A stretch of DNA of 64,000 nucleotides from an uncultured Latescibacterota bacterium (GTDB lineage Bacteria > Latescibacterota > UBA2968 > UBA8231). The position numbers and the translations under genes were made by a program. Positions 47,648-55,975 of this stretch are shown piece by piece (the first letter of the stretch is position 1; each line of letters begins with the position of its first letter). The stretch is taken from the NCBI GenBank assembly GCA_951813615.1, contig OX638377.1:1860001-1924000 (forward strand), read 5' to 3'. A model generated the notes under the pieces. That model was not told where the DNA came from. It saw only the letters and a program-made list of their open reading frames with translations, and searched no databases.

Positions 47648-48493
47648 CTATTCCCGTCTGGCGGCCTCTTCCAGAGCGCGCTGGTCGGCTTGGGTCCACT
47701 GATGCCAGCACACTTCGTCGGGCTGCAGGAAACCGCTGTTGGCGCGGCTCTGCAAGTGCTCGTCCCGACCCAACAGGCGCAGGGCCCGGTGGTCCTGTCG
47801 GCTCCGGGCCCAATTGATGAGCTGTTGGCAGTTGGGCCCGGTGAACGTATCCGTGTGTTTGAGCCAGGAGATGTTGTAGTACACACTGAAGAAGTAGCGC
47901 TTGCGTCCCGAGGTATTAGGCGTCCCCGAGTGCAGCAGGCCATTGTGGGTCAAAACCACGTCGCCGGCTTTCATGTGGATCAATAGCTCGTCTTGGTGCG
48001 GCTTGCGGACCTCCTCCTCGGCTAGGGCAATGGGCTCGACGTGAGAACCGGGCAGCACCCTGAGCGGCCCGGACTCGTCGTCTAGATCCTGCAGATAGCA
48101 GATGGCATTGAAGGCCAGAGGGCGTTCGTACGCGCCGTTGGGCATGCGAGACCAGCGGTCGCGGTGCCAACCACTGGCCTTGTCGGCGGCTTCTCCCGGA
48201 TCCACGGAGGGGAAGGCGGCCAAGGTGAGGTTGTCGAGCTGCACGAGAGGTCCCACTACCTGCTCGGCAAAGTCGAGAATGATCGGATGAGCCACTGCTG
48301 GCCACATTAGTTGCGGCGCTCGTTCGAGCATATTGCCGAACCAAGTGGTCGGTTCTCGCACATCGGGTCCCTCTGTGGAGATGGCTTGCAGCCGATCCTG
48401 CTCATCGCGCCAGGTCTGCATGGTGGTTTCGTCGTACAGCCCCTCGAATACGGTATAACCCTGAGCGCGGTATTCTGCCATTCTTCGGTCCAT
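47648..48493 (-). CDS. Phytanoyl-CoA dioxygenase family protein
   Basis: The 281-residue PhyH-type oxygenase has a complete triad: HxD in SGWHRDRW and the distal His in THNGLLHSGTPN, with an Arg in SGRKRYFF for 2-oxoglutarate. LRVLPGSHVEPIAL and HMKAGDVVLTHNG are typical core strands. It lies 8 bp from both neighbours, the kelch protein upstream and the acyltransferase downstream, so it is part of the long leftward operon. Confidence 0.87.
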   Translation of the reverse strand: MDRRMAEYRAQGYTVFEGLYDETTMQTWRDEQDRLQAISTEGPDVREPTTWFGNMLERAPQLMWPAVAHPIILDFAEQVVGPLVQLDNLTLAAFPSVDPGEAADKASGWHRDRWSRMPNGAYERPLAFNAICYLQDLDDESGPLRVLPGSHVEPIALAEEEVRKPHQDELLIHMKAGDVVLTHNGLLHSGTPNTSGRKRYFFSVYYNISWLKHTDTFTGPNCQQLINWARSRQDHRALRLLGRDEHLQSRANSGFLQPDEVCWHQWTQADQRALEEAARRE

Positions 48494-48501
48494 AAAAACA
48501 C

Positions 48502-49443
48502 CTATTCCTTGCGCGAAAGCCGCCAGGCATCCGGCTCCATATTATTCCCCGCCACCATCCACAGCGACCCGTCGTACACGAACACGCTCCCGGCATGTCG
48601 GGGTGCCCAGGGGGTATCGGGCAATTCGGTCCAGTCCACGCCATCGGGTGAATACCATACATCGCGGCGATTGCCGCTCTCTGCCGCATATCCTTCTAAC
48701 ACCCACAGATGGTCATCGAACGCGGCCACCTCGTGGTATTGCCTGGGTGTCCACGGAGCGTGCGCTATGTGCCGTTTCCAGTTAATCCCATCGTCCGAAC
48801 TCCAGACATCGTTGTAGAAATTGCGCATGGGAGTTACAGGCGTATCGTATGTGCCTCCACCCAGAATCCACATCTTGTTGTCGTGCACAGCGGCTCCGCC
48901 GATCATTCCTCTGGGCACCCACGGAGCGTTCTCGGTAACTTGGGTCCAGCTAATTCCATCTTCTGAACTCCACACGTCGTTGTGGAAGACCTCGTCGGCG
49001 TCGGCAAAATTAGGAATAGTTTGCCCGCCCATCACCCAGATACTGTCGTCGAAGGCTAGGGTATAATGGAGCACCCGGGGAGCCCACGGCACGTGATCAT
49101 GTGCCAGCTCCCAATGAATGCCGTCCGTACTGCTCCAGACATCGTTCTGATAATGTCCTTGATTGCAATCGCCGCCCACGATCCACATCCGGCCGTCATG
49201 CACCACATATCCGGCCGTATGCCGCCCCTCCCAGGGCGCTTGGGGATTCTCAAGCGTCCAGGAGGAACCATCGGCCGACGACCAAACCTCACTGTTGCAG
49301 ATTATCGGAAAATGGACTTTATCTCCGGGATTCCATCCGCCCAGCAGCCACATCTTATCATGGAACACCAGTGCGCCAGCGCCGTCGCGAGCCGCGAAGG
49401 CCGCGTTCTCAGTGACGCAGTGCCATTCGTATTTTGCGCTCAT
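48502..49443 (-). CDS. Kelch-type beta-propeller protein
   Basis: The 313-residue protein is made of about six blades with the repeated pattern NDVWSSxDGIxW...APWxPR...AAVHDNKMWILGG, a kelch-like arrangement. No signal peptide is visible, so it appears cytoplasmic. Propellers of this kind usually bind ligands or proteins and few are enzymes. It heads the leftward run containing PhyH, acyltransferase, dehydrogenase and DUF2088 genes. The blades are very similar to each other, suggesting recent internal duplication. Confidence 0.8.
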   Translation of the reverse strand: MSAKYEWHCVTENAAFAARDGAGALVFHDKMWLLGGWNPGDKVHFPIICNSEVWSSADGSSWTLENPQAPWEGRHTAGYVVHDGRMWIVGGDCNQGHYQNDVWSSTDGIHWELAHDHVPWAPRVLHYTLAFDDSIWVMGGQTIPNFADADEVFHNDVWSSEDGISWTQVTENAPWVPRGMIGGAAVHDNKMWILGGGTYDTPVTPMRNFYNDVWSSDDGINWKRHIAHAPWTPRQYHEVAAFDDHLWVLEGYAAESGNRRDVWYSPDGVDWTELPDTPWAPRHAGSVFVYDGSLWMVAGNNMEPDAWRLSRKE

Positions 49444-49599
49444 TGCCGTCTATCTCCGTTTTACTGTGCAAATAATACTAAAATGCTGAAGCCTCTTATG
49501 CCATCACAGTATCGCATATCACTACTGCATCGGGTTTGCAAACAAAATCTGCCGCATCAATTTTTATAACGTATTAGATAAAATAAGAATCTTTTGGAG

Positions 49600-49745
49600 G
49601 CTTCTCTCAAGGCGCTGAACGCACCCGGGGGCAGGGTAGGCTCCCTGATCTTCGATAGGGTTCGCAGTAGCCGAGCCAGGCACCGAGCAACATCTGCCGG
49701 TGTAACTAGGCAGGGCGAGTAAGCCAACATTCAACCGAATTAGGA
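49600..49745 (+). ncRNA. Candidate structured RNA upstream of the zinc-ribbon/HEPN-like gene (HEARO/omega-RNA-like layout)
   Basis: This GC-rich stretch in an AT-rich gap contains a hairpin CAGGG-loop-CCCTG (49632-49647), alternative stems CACCG/CGGTG and CTGCC/GGCAG around 49681-49712, and AGGCT in the first loop, which could pair with AAGCC near 49721-49725 as a pseudoknot. A small hairpin ATTC/GAAT precedes the ribosome-binding site of the next gene. The string GAACGCACCC near its start and the order of elements resemble HEARO/omega-RNAs that precede IscB-type genes, but the downstream gene lacks recognisable RuvC or HNH motifs. No covariance test was possible. It could also be an mRNA leader. 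Confidence 0.35.
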
Positions 49746-49757
49746 AAGGAAGCAACA

Positions 49758-50867
49758 ATGATGGATAAGGACTCCAGCGGGCAGGCCGACGCGTCGAATA
49801 CCAGTGGCCCGGTAAAGATCGAATGGAATTGGGACTTGGATGATGAGTGGATAAATCTAGGGGATTTTAGGCCTGGAAACGAAGGACGGGCTAGGTTGAA
49901 GGGGCGGTGCAAGCGCTGCTGGGGAGGGCTAATCGGTAGGAAAGATGACGAGTACTTACTGACGGGAATCCGGTGCCGCGTATGTGGTTTGCTCCTCGAA
50001 GGGGACGACGCCAAGGACGAATACGAGCGAATGTCAAACGAGAGTGGGTTGAATATGTTGAATATGGGCTGGGGACACGCTCCCAAGTACAGCGACGACG
50101 CAACGTTCGTCCAAAAGGTCTTCCCTCACATGGACCGTCAAACTCGGGAGGAGTTCCTCCAACGTGTCGAGGCGCAGGCGTCCGAGGGAAACAAGGATGG
50201 ATGGCTGACTCGAAGTGACTTTCCAGCCGGGTCGGCGGGATTTCTCTTTCTGCAGGCTAGGGTCTTGATGTCGGGAGTAGAGCGGCTACCGAGAGAGATG
50301 TCCGTAGCCCGTTTCTCGGACTTCGATGTGAACGACGATGGTAGTGCAACGATTTACCTGTCCGAGAAAGAGCTAGGCGAACATTCCAAGACCCGCGAAT
50401 ACGAACTGATGAAGAGAATGGGTTCCACGATGACGGTCGCAATGATGGCCGCCTTTGCGTGCGAGTTGGCGATGAAGGCCATACGCCTGACCCAGAAGGA
50501 TGAAGCTAGGAAGAGCCACGATCTGTTCCGATTGTACCGCGACTTACCCTCAGATAGTAGAGTGCGGGTCGAAGCCGACTTCGCTGAAGTCAAAGAAGTG
50601 CTCAGGAGAGGACGCCACACCTTCAACAAATGGAGATACTTCGAGGCGAACGTTGGCGGACGCGGCATGGGCGCGATGATCGACACGGAAAGAGCGTTTG
50701 CGTTGGCGAAGGCGGCGAGAGTGATTCTCGATGAAGCTGAGATGGTGGGGTTGGGTTACTCCGTTAACGTTGACGCAACGCAAAGTGTCAGGAAGACCGG
50801 CAACCAGAGAGACATTCATATCAAACACCATTTGAAAGCCAAAGGAACGGAAGCACCGCCACAGTAA
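49758..50867 (+). CDS. Zinc-ribbon protein with HEPN-like C-terminal half
   Basis: The 369-residue product has an N-terminal zinc ribbon (GRCKRCWGG and GIRCRVCGLL, about residues 50-75) and a helical C-terminal part with FACELAMKAIRL, then SHDLFRLYRDLP and HTFNKWRYFEAN followed by a long helix. That order resembles HEPN-domain proteins of abortive-infection type, though the RNase motif RxxxxH is not evident. AGGAAAGG precedes the ATG. No closer family was recognised. It stands alone among metabolic genes and is preceded by the candidate structured RNA, both hints of an accessory or mobile gene. Confidence 0.55.
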   Translation: MMDKDSSGQADASNTSGPVKIEWNWDLDDEWINLGDFRPGNEGRARLKGRCKRCWGGLIGRKDDEYLLTGIRCRVCGLLLEGDDAKDEYERMSNESGLNMLNMGWGHAPKYSDDATFVQKVFPHMDRQTREEFLQRVEAQASEGNKDGWLTRSDFPAGSAGFLFLQARVLMSGVERLPREMSVARFSDFDVNDDGSATIYLSEKELGEHSKTREYELMKRMGSTMTVAMMAAFACELAMKAIRLTQKDEARKSHDLFRLYRDLPSDSRVRVEADFAEVKEVLRRGRHTFNKWRYFEANVGGRGMGAMIDTERAFALAKAARVILDEAEMVGLGYSVNVDATQSVRKTGNQRDIHIKHHLKAKGTEAPPQ

Positions 50868-50940
50868 GGTCCTACATAGAAAACCAAATCCCGAACTCAC
50901 TGCGGGCGAAGCAAGACTTGGTTGGATGATCAAGCTATAG

Positions 50941-51756
50941 TTACAGGTCAAACATGGAGGGCGGGTCTCCCTCGGGATAATTGTCGAGGTAGCTCTGGAT
51001 GTACTGCCGTGTAACAGGTGGCATTTGCTCCAGATGCCCCTGCTGGGTCAGCGTCTCGCGCTGTCCGTACTCGTGAGTCATCACCGTCGTCCCAGAATTC
51101 CAGAAGGCGCAGTGCATGGTCCAGCGCTTGTGTCCCTCCGGGTTCCAGCCTCGGTGCCAGAGGTTGGCGTTGTAGTAGGTGATGTCGCCCGGTTCCAGTT
51201 CGACGACGTGGGCGTTGGGCATGTCCCCTGATTCGCTGCGGGACGCTTCGATTTCCGCGGCCGTCGATGCTCGCAGGTGACTGCCGGGGACGATGTTGAG
51301 GAAGCGGTCTCCGGCAACGAGCGGGGCGTTGAACTGTACGAAGGTGCCCTCGTGTCGGCGCAAGTACGCGGTTTCTTCCTCGTCGCCCGGTTTGCAGAGG
51401 TCGCGGTGCCAATTCTGGGTGTAGGGCTTCTCGCCGCCGCTGGCGAGCATGCCGAACAGGCTGTGGCGCACTCCCGGGCCGGAGACCAAGGCTTCAAGAT
51501 GGGGTGCGAGATCCGCGTCGATCCAGTCGGCGAAGGCGGGGTGGTACTTGTCGGGGGCAAGCAGGTGGCCGGTGCGGCTTGGCAGACGGCGCTCGCGGTC
51601 GATCCAGCCTATCTCGCATTCTCCCGCAAGCCCCTTGTCGATTAGGCGTTCAATTCCTTCGAGCAGCGCCTCGATGCGGGTTTTAGTGAAGGCCTGCCGC
51701 AGAATGAGAAATCCCTGCTCGGCGTACACTTCTTTGTCTTTTTTTGAGATCACCAT
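50941..51756 (-). CDS. Phytanoyl-CoA dioxygenase family protein
   Basis: The PhyH-type oxygenase has HxD in QNWHRDL, the distal His in ANLWHRGWNPEGH and a following Arg (KRWTMH). Core segments VAGDRFLNIVPGSHLRAST and VVELEPGDITYYN are typical. I prefer ATG 51756 (MVISKKDKEVYAEQGF), with GGAGG about 14 bp upstream, giving 271 residues; the frame is open to 51867. It is divergent from the enolase-superfamily gene. The substrate is unknown. Confidence 0.85.
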   Translation of the reverse strand: MVISKKDKEVYAEQGFLILRQAFTKTRIEALLEGIERLIDKGLAGECEIGWIDRERRLPSRTGHLLAPDKYHPAFADWIDADLAPHLEALVSGPGVRHSLFGMLASGGEKPYTQNWHRDLCKPGDEEETAYLRRHEGTFVQFNAPLVAGDRFLNIVPGSHLRASTAAEIEASRSESGDMPNAHVVELEPGDITYYNANLWHRGWNPEGHKRWTMHCAFWNSGTTVMTHEYGQRETLTQQGHLEQMPPVTRQYIQSYLDNYPEGDPPSMFDL

Positions 51757-51945
51757 AACCGGCGGATTGACCTCCGTAAAAGGTCGATTTTTTACTGCGT
51801 TTGGCGCTTGCTTGAACGGCGACCGTGGTAAAGTAACGCCCCTTGCATACTCGTCAACAGGAACCAACCAAACATTGACAACAAGGCACGAAGGGTGTTA
51901 GGCTACGCCAAGTGGAGACCACAACTCTCATTCAGAGGTGCCAAG

Positions 51946-53013
51946 ATGAAAATCAAGCGAATCACAGGAACCAGCGTCGCAATCCCATACGCTTCGCCCG
52001 TTGGCCCTTACGTCGGGCGCGGTGGTAGTAGTGGCACTTTGGGTGCAGCGGGACTGATCGTGAAAATTGAAACAGACGCGGATGTAGTGGGGTGGGGCGA
52101 AGGGACGGGCAGGTTTGAAACGGATCCGAACGCAATGCTGGCTGGCAAAGATGTGGCCAATATCGAAGGGGCTATTGCAGCGCTGGAAGCAGGGGGCATC
52201 AGCAAAGGTCCGATGTCTGGCATTGAGATGGCACTGTGGGACGCCATGGGCAAGGGCGCGGATTTGCCCGTTTGTAAACTGCTCGGCGGCGTGGTGCGGG
52301 AGGAAGTGGACTTTTGCGCCTGCATGGGGATCAAGGCACCGTCGGAGTCAGCGGCAACTGCCCGCGAGTACATAGAGCAATGGGGGTTTCGCTTCTTGAA
52401 AACAAAAGCGGGGGACGACTCCGAACAGGACCTGCAGATTGCCGAGGCGATACAAGCCGCTGTGGGCGACGAAGCCATACTCCGCCCAGATGCAAATAGC
52501 GGGTATTCGCCCGAAGAGGCAGAAGTTGTAATGCGAAAAATGAAAGACCTTGGGGTTCGCTATTTTGAAGACCCGTGCTCTCCCGAGTACCCCGATGCGC
52601 TGATCCGGTGCCGGACGGAAATCGGCATGGGTATCTTGGTGAACATGGGCGTTAGCACTGCGGACGCCGTCGTGAACTTGCTCGCCAACGAGGTTGCTGA
52701 TATGCTGATGCCAGACACTCCAGCGGCAGGCGGAGTGCTACCTGTGAAGAAAGTCGCTACTGTTGCAGAGGCGTATGACGTGCCGTGCCTGATGCACTGT
52801 TCGCACGACCTCGGACTCAAGACCGCGGCCATCACGCACATTGCGGCAGCAACCCCCAATTTTTCCGGGCCGAACGACACCTGCTACCACGGCCTGACGG
52901 ATGATGTGCTAACTGAACCGTTGCAGTTTGAAAATGGGCGCATCCGCGTGCCGTTGGGTCCAGGACTGGGCGTTGAGGTGGACGAAGCGAAGATTGAGCA
53001 ATACAGTGCGTAG
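51946..53013 (+). CDS. Enolase-superfamily dehydratase, glucarate-dehydratase-like subgroup
   Basis: The 355-residue protein (ATG 51946 after GAGGTG) has a capping domain and a barrel with KxK in FLKTKAGDD, metal ligands Asp in LRPDANSGY, Glu in YFEDPCSP and Asn in ILVNMGVST, and the catalytic His in MHCSHDLGLKTAA. Asn as third ligand and the later His fit the glucarate dehydratase branch rather than classical mandelate racemases. Predicted action is dehydration or epimerisation of a sugar acid. It is convergent with the Gfo/Idh gene (7 bp apart), and the two could serve the same sugar-acid pathway. Confidence 0.85.
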   Translation: MKIKRITGTSVAIPYASPVGPYVGRGGSSGTLGAAGLIVKIETDADVVGWGEGTGRFETDPNAMLAGKDVANIEGAIAALEAGGISKGPMSGIEMALWDAMGKGADLPVCKLLGGVVREEVDFCACMGIKAPSESAATAREYIEQWGFRFLKTKAGDDSEQDLQIAEAIQAAVGDEAILRPDANSGYSPEEAEVVMRKMKDLGVRYFEDPCSPEYPDALIRCRTEIGMGILVNMGVSTADAVVNLLANEVADMLMPDTPAAGGVLPVKKVATVAEAYDVPCLMHCSHDLGLKTAAITHIAAATPNFSGPNDTCYHGLTDDVLTEPLQFENGRIRVPLGPGLGVEVDEAKIEQYSA

Positions 53014-53020
53014 TCGCAGA

Positions 53021-54022
53021 TTAGGCCTCGTCCAAACCCAAGCCCGTCAAATCTGCAATCTGCCTTGCTTGCTCGGCTTCGTATAGCCGCCAGATCACGC
53101 GCAAGCCCTGCAAGCTGCTTTTGCCATCGGTCAGCGGCGTTTGCCCGGTTTCAATGCAGTCGAGGAAATGGGCCATCTCGTTTTCCGTGTGTTTGCCCGG
53201 CTCTGCTTCGGACAGAACTTCCTCTTGACCGCGTAGGATATGCACGAGTTTGCCGCCTGAGATATCGGCGTCGAGCATACCTTCGGTGCAATGCGCGTGG
53301 ATGGAGTAGCGCAGCCGGGTGCCCCGCGCGCCCCAAGTGCCGAAGTGATAGCCGAGGCGGCCATCGGCAAATTCCATCGTCACATTGCTGGTGCCTTCGC
53401 GCTCCATCCACGGCGTGCCAAAATTGGTGCCCATGTGTATGCCCTGCACGGGTCGCCCCAAAAACCAGAGCAGCAAATCGATGTAGTGGCAGCCGTGACT
53501 AAACAACTGCCCGCCGCCCAAGCGCTCTTGGCTCGAAGCCCAGTGATCGGGGGGATAGCGAGTGAGTTGCTCGGTCCAGATCGACACTTGAAATACATCG
53601 CCGTACGCGCCTTCCTCTAATAATGCTTGCAAACGCTGGACAATGGGATGAAAGCGCATGCAATACGCGATCATCAGCACTTTGCCCGAGGTTGCCGATG
53701 CCTCCATCAGTTCTTTGCAGGAGGCTTCGCTATTGGCCATGGGTTTTTCGAGCAAGACGTGGACGCCCGCATTGAGACACGCCTGTCCGACGGAAGCGTG
53801 CAAATGGTGGGGTAGCGCGAGCAATACGGCATCTACCGAGTCCAAAATCTCGCGATAATCCGTCGCCACACAGGCTCCCGGAAATTGTTGCGCGACGGCT
53901 TCTGCGCGCTCGGGAACAACATCGACTGCCGCGGTCAATGCGACCCGATCGCTGAGGGTGTGGAACCGCCGCATGTGGGCACCCCCCATGCCGCCACAGC
54001 CGATCATACCCAGTTTAATCAT
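53021..54022 (-). CDS. Gfo/Idh/MocA family oxidoreductase
   Basis: The 333-residue protein has the Rossmann motif LGMIGCGGMGGAHM, LLALPHHLHASV, EKPMANSEASC with the conserved Lys, and GGGQLFSHGCHYIDLLLWFLG with the His pair of the active site. It is a second, shorter member of the family in the window, differing from the one at 10347-11567. The likely role is NAD(P)-dependent oxidation of a sugar, cyclitol or sugar acid. It lies next to the glucarate-dehydratase-like enolase and a luciferase-like gene. Confidence 0.88.
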   Translation of the reverse strand: MIKLGMIGCGGMGGAHMRRFHTLSDRVALTAAVDVVPERAEAVAQQFPGACVATDYREILDSVDAVLLALPHHLHASVGQACLNAGVHVLLEKPMANSEASCKELMEASATSGKVLMIAYCMRFHPIVQRLQALLEEGAYGDVFQVSIWTEQLTRYPPDHWASSQERLGGGQLFSHGCHYIDLLLWFLGRPVQGIHMGTNFGTPWMEREGTSNVTMEFADGRLGYHFGTWGARGTRLRYSIHAHCTEGMLDADISGGKLVHILRGQEEVLSEAEPGKHTENEMAHFLDCIETGQTPLTDGKSSLQGLRVIWRLYEAEQARQIADLTGLGLDEA

Positions 54023-54157
54023 GTACCTGTCTCTCTAAGGTAATTGCAACATTTTGTGGATGCGACACGACGACCAGTTGGGATGTCGCGAAAAAAGGAC
54101 CGGTGTTCTCGGCTCGGCGACTCCCCCCGCGTTCGGGCATGGCGGCGGTGTGCTTCG

Positions 54158-55195
54158 TCACGCAAACGCCGGCATCACTTCCTTGATGAACAGCTCCAGC
54201 GACCGCTTCTGCTCCTTCATTCCGAGGCCCAAGCTCGCGTAGTAGGTGAACTGGTCGACGCCGAGTTCGTCGTAGGCTCTGAGCTTCGCGATCACCTCTT
54301 CCGGGGTGCCGAACAGAAGGTTGCGATGGAGCATGTGTGGGTCATACTCGTTGCGGTTCTCCAGTTCGGAGAGTTCGATCTTCCGGGGGAAGCCGTCGGT
54401 AACGTCGCCGAGATTCTTGAATAGGTTCTCGAACTGGCCGAACTGGCGCATCGCGGCCTTCACCGGCACCTCCCAATCCTCCTTGCGATCGTACACTACT
54501 GTGTGCCGCATGGTCGCGAAGATTGGCCGCGGCTTGCCGGGGTTGTCGGCTAGGGCTCTCTCTAGGTGCCCCTTATAGAGCTCGACTTCCGAGATGGGAC
54601 GGGTCAGGGGCCAAGAGAGGATGTTGCACTCGTTCTTCACCGCAAAGTCGTACGTGTCCGGTGAACGCGCCGCGATCCAGATTGGAGGATGGGGTTTCTG
54701 CAGCGGTTTGGGCACTGACGTCGCGGCGGGAAAGGACCAAAACTCGCCCTTGTGCTCGTAGTCACCCTGCCACAATGCTTTTACCGTCGGCAGCATCTCG
54801 TACATGTAGCGGAATCCGTCCGTGCGCTTCAGGCCCGGATGCATGCGGTCGAACTCGCGCTGGTAGGCACCGGAGCCGATGCCGAACTCGAGTCGCCCGC
54901 CGCTGTAGAGATCGAGCAACGCAGCCTCACCCGCGGCCTTGATGGGGTGCCAGTACGCTGCCACCACCACCGCCGAGCCAAGCCGAATCCGGGACGTGTG
55001 GGCGGCCCACCAAGTCAGAATCTGAAATGGATTGGGCGCGATGGTCATCTCCAGCGCGTGGTGCTCGGCCGCCCAGGCGATCGCGAACCCGCCTTCGTCG
55101 GCCATCTGCACCATTTCGAGCGTATGGCGCTCGACATCCGTCATGTCCAGATCCGGGGTCAGGCGCTCCATGTTGATGGCTAGCTGAAACTTCAT
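54158..55195 (-). CDS. Luciferase-like (LLM) flavin-dependent monooxygenase
   Basis: The 345-residue protein (ATG 55195 after AGGAGG) is of the LLM class: FAIAWAAEHHALEMTIAPNPFQILTWWAAHTSRIRLGSAVVV, with the typical AEHH motif, then SGGRLEFGIGSGAYQREFDRM and PHPPIWIAARSPDTYDFAVKN. These bind FMN or F420 and oxidise diverse small molecules. No flavin reductase gene is adjacent. The C-terminal part (LLFGTPEEVIAKLRAYDELGVDQFTYYASLG) is complete. Confidence 0.88.
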   Translation of the reverse strand: MKFQLAINMERLTPDLDMTDVERHTLEMVQMADEGGFAIAWAAEHHALEMTIAPNPFQILTWWAAHTSRIRLGSAVVVAAYWHPIKAAGEAALLDLYSGGRLEFGIGSGAYQREFDRMHPGLKRTDGFRYMYEMLPTVKALWQGDYEHKGEFWSFPAATSVPKPLQKPHPPIWIAARSPDTYDFAVKNECNILSWPLTRPISEVELYKGHLERALADNPGKPRPIFATMRHTVVYDRKEDWEVPVKAAMRQFGQFENLFKNLGDVTDGFPRKIELSELENRNEYDPHMLHRNLLFGTPEEVIAKLRAYDELGVDQFTYYASLGLGMKEQKRSLELFIKEVMPAFA

Positions 55196-55350
55196 GATGC
55201 AAAGCCTCCTTCTAATTCCGGTGCCCAACTGAACTCGCCTTGTGTCAGTGTCAGGGGCGACGGGAGTTCAAAGAGAATCCCGGCATCTCTTCGCGTCAAG
55301 CGTTTTTCGAGGGGTAAGGGCAGGCCGCAGATGGCCTTCGAAGCCCAAGA

Positions 55351-55888
55351 GAGCCGAGATGCAGGCGGAGATGGATTGTCTCGACACGCTCAAGCGACTC
55401 GGACAACATCTGGAGGACGGCCACTGGTTCTTCGACATCATCCTCGACGAACAGTTGATGGAGCGCGCCGGTGACTACGATGTTCTCGTTTTACCGGAAA
55501 TACAGAGACTGAGTGCGGCGGAAGGCGAGAGGTTAGAGGAGTTCGTCGGCCGGCCCCGGCTGATCACCGATGCCCCTTGGTTCGTGCGGGTGCGGGCATG
55601 GTGCCCACAAGATGTGGACGCGGTGGTCATTCACTGGATCAACTACCGGCAGGACGAGGAAGCCGCAATCGAAATGCCGCTTCCGGTCGGGCCACTCCAC
55701 GCAGAGTGTGAATACCCGACGGCTTGCAGGTAGAGCGGGTTGAATGGCACTATCCGGAGATGCGAGAGCCGGTTGCGCTCGAGCACGAAAAGAGCGGGTC
55801 AAACGTCCGTTTCACGATTCCGTGCCTCATCGTCTACGGCATGAGTGTCCTATATCTGCAAGCAAACACGGCCCGGCGCGGGTGTTGA
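55351..55888 (+). pseudogene. Decayed glycosidase-like gene (beta-galactosidase trimerisation-type region)
   Basis: The frame around 55377-55733 reads GHWFFDIILDEQLMERAGDYDVLVLPEIQRLSAAEGERLEEFV, like the trimerisation (class I amidotransferase-like) domain of GH42 and related proteins. It then skips to DAPWFVRVRAWCPQDVDAVVIHWINYRQDEEAA and stops at 55733. In a shifted frame the sequence continues GLQVERVEWHYPEMREPVAL to a stop at 55888. Loss of the catalytic domain, an internal deletion and a frameshift show that the gene is broken. Confidence 0.5.
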
Positions 55889-55975
55889 CGGCCCCGGCCT
55901 TGCAGCACTAGTTGTGCCGTGCTTTAGCTGGTGTCAGCCTTCGTCGCCGCAAGCTAGCCCAAAACGGGGATAGGC

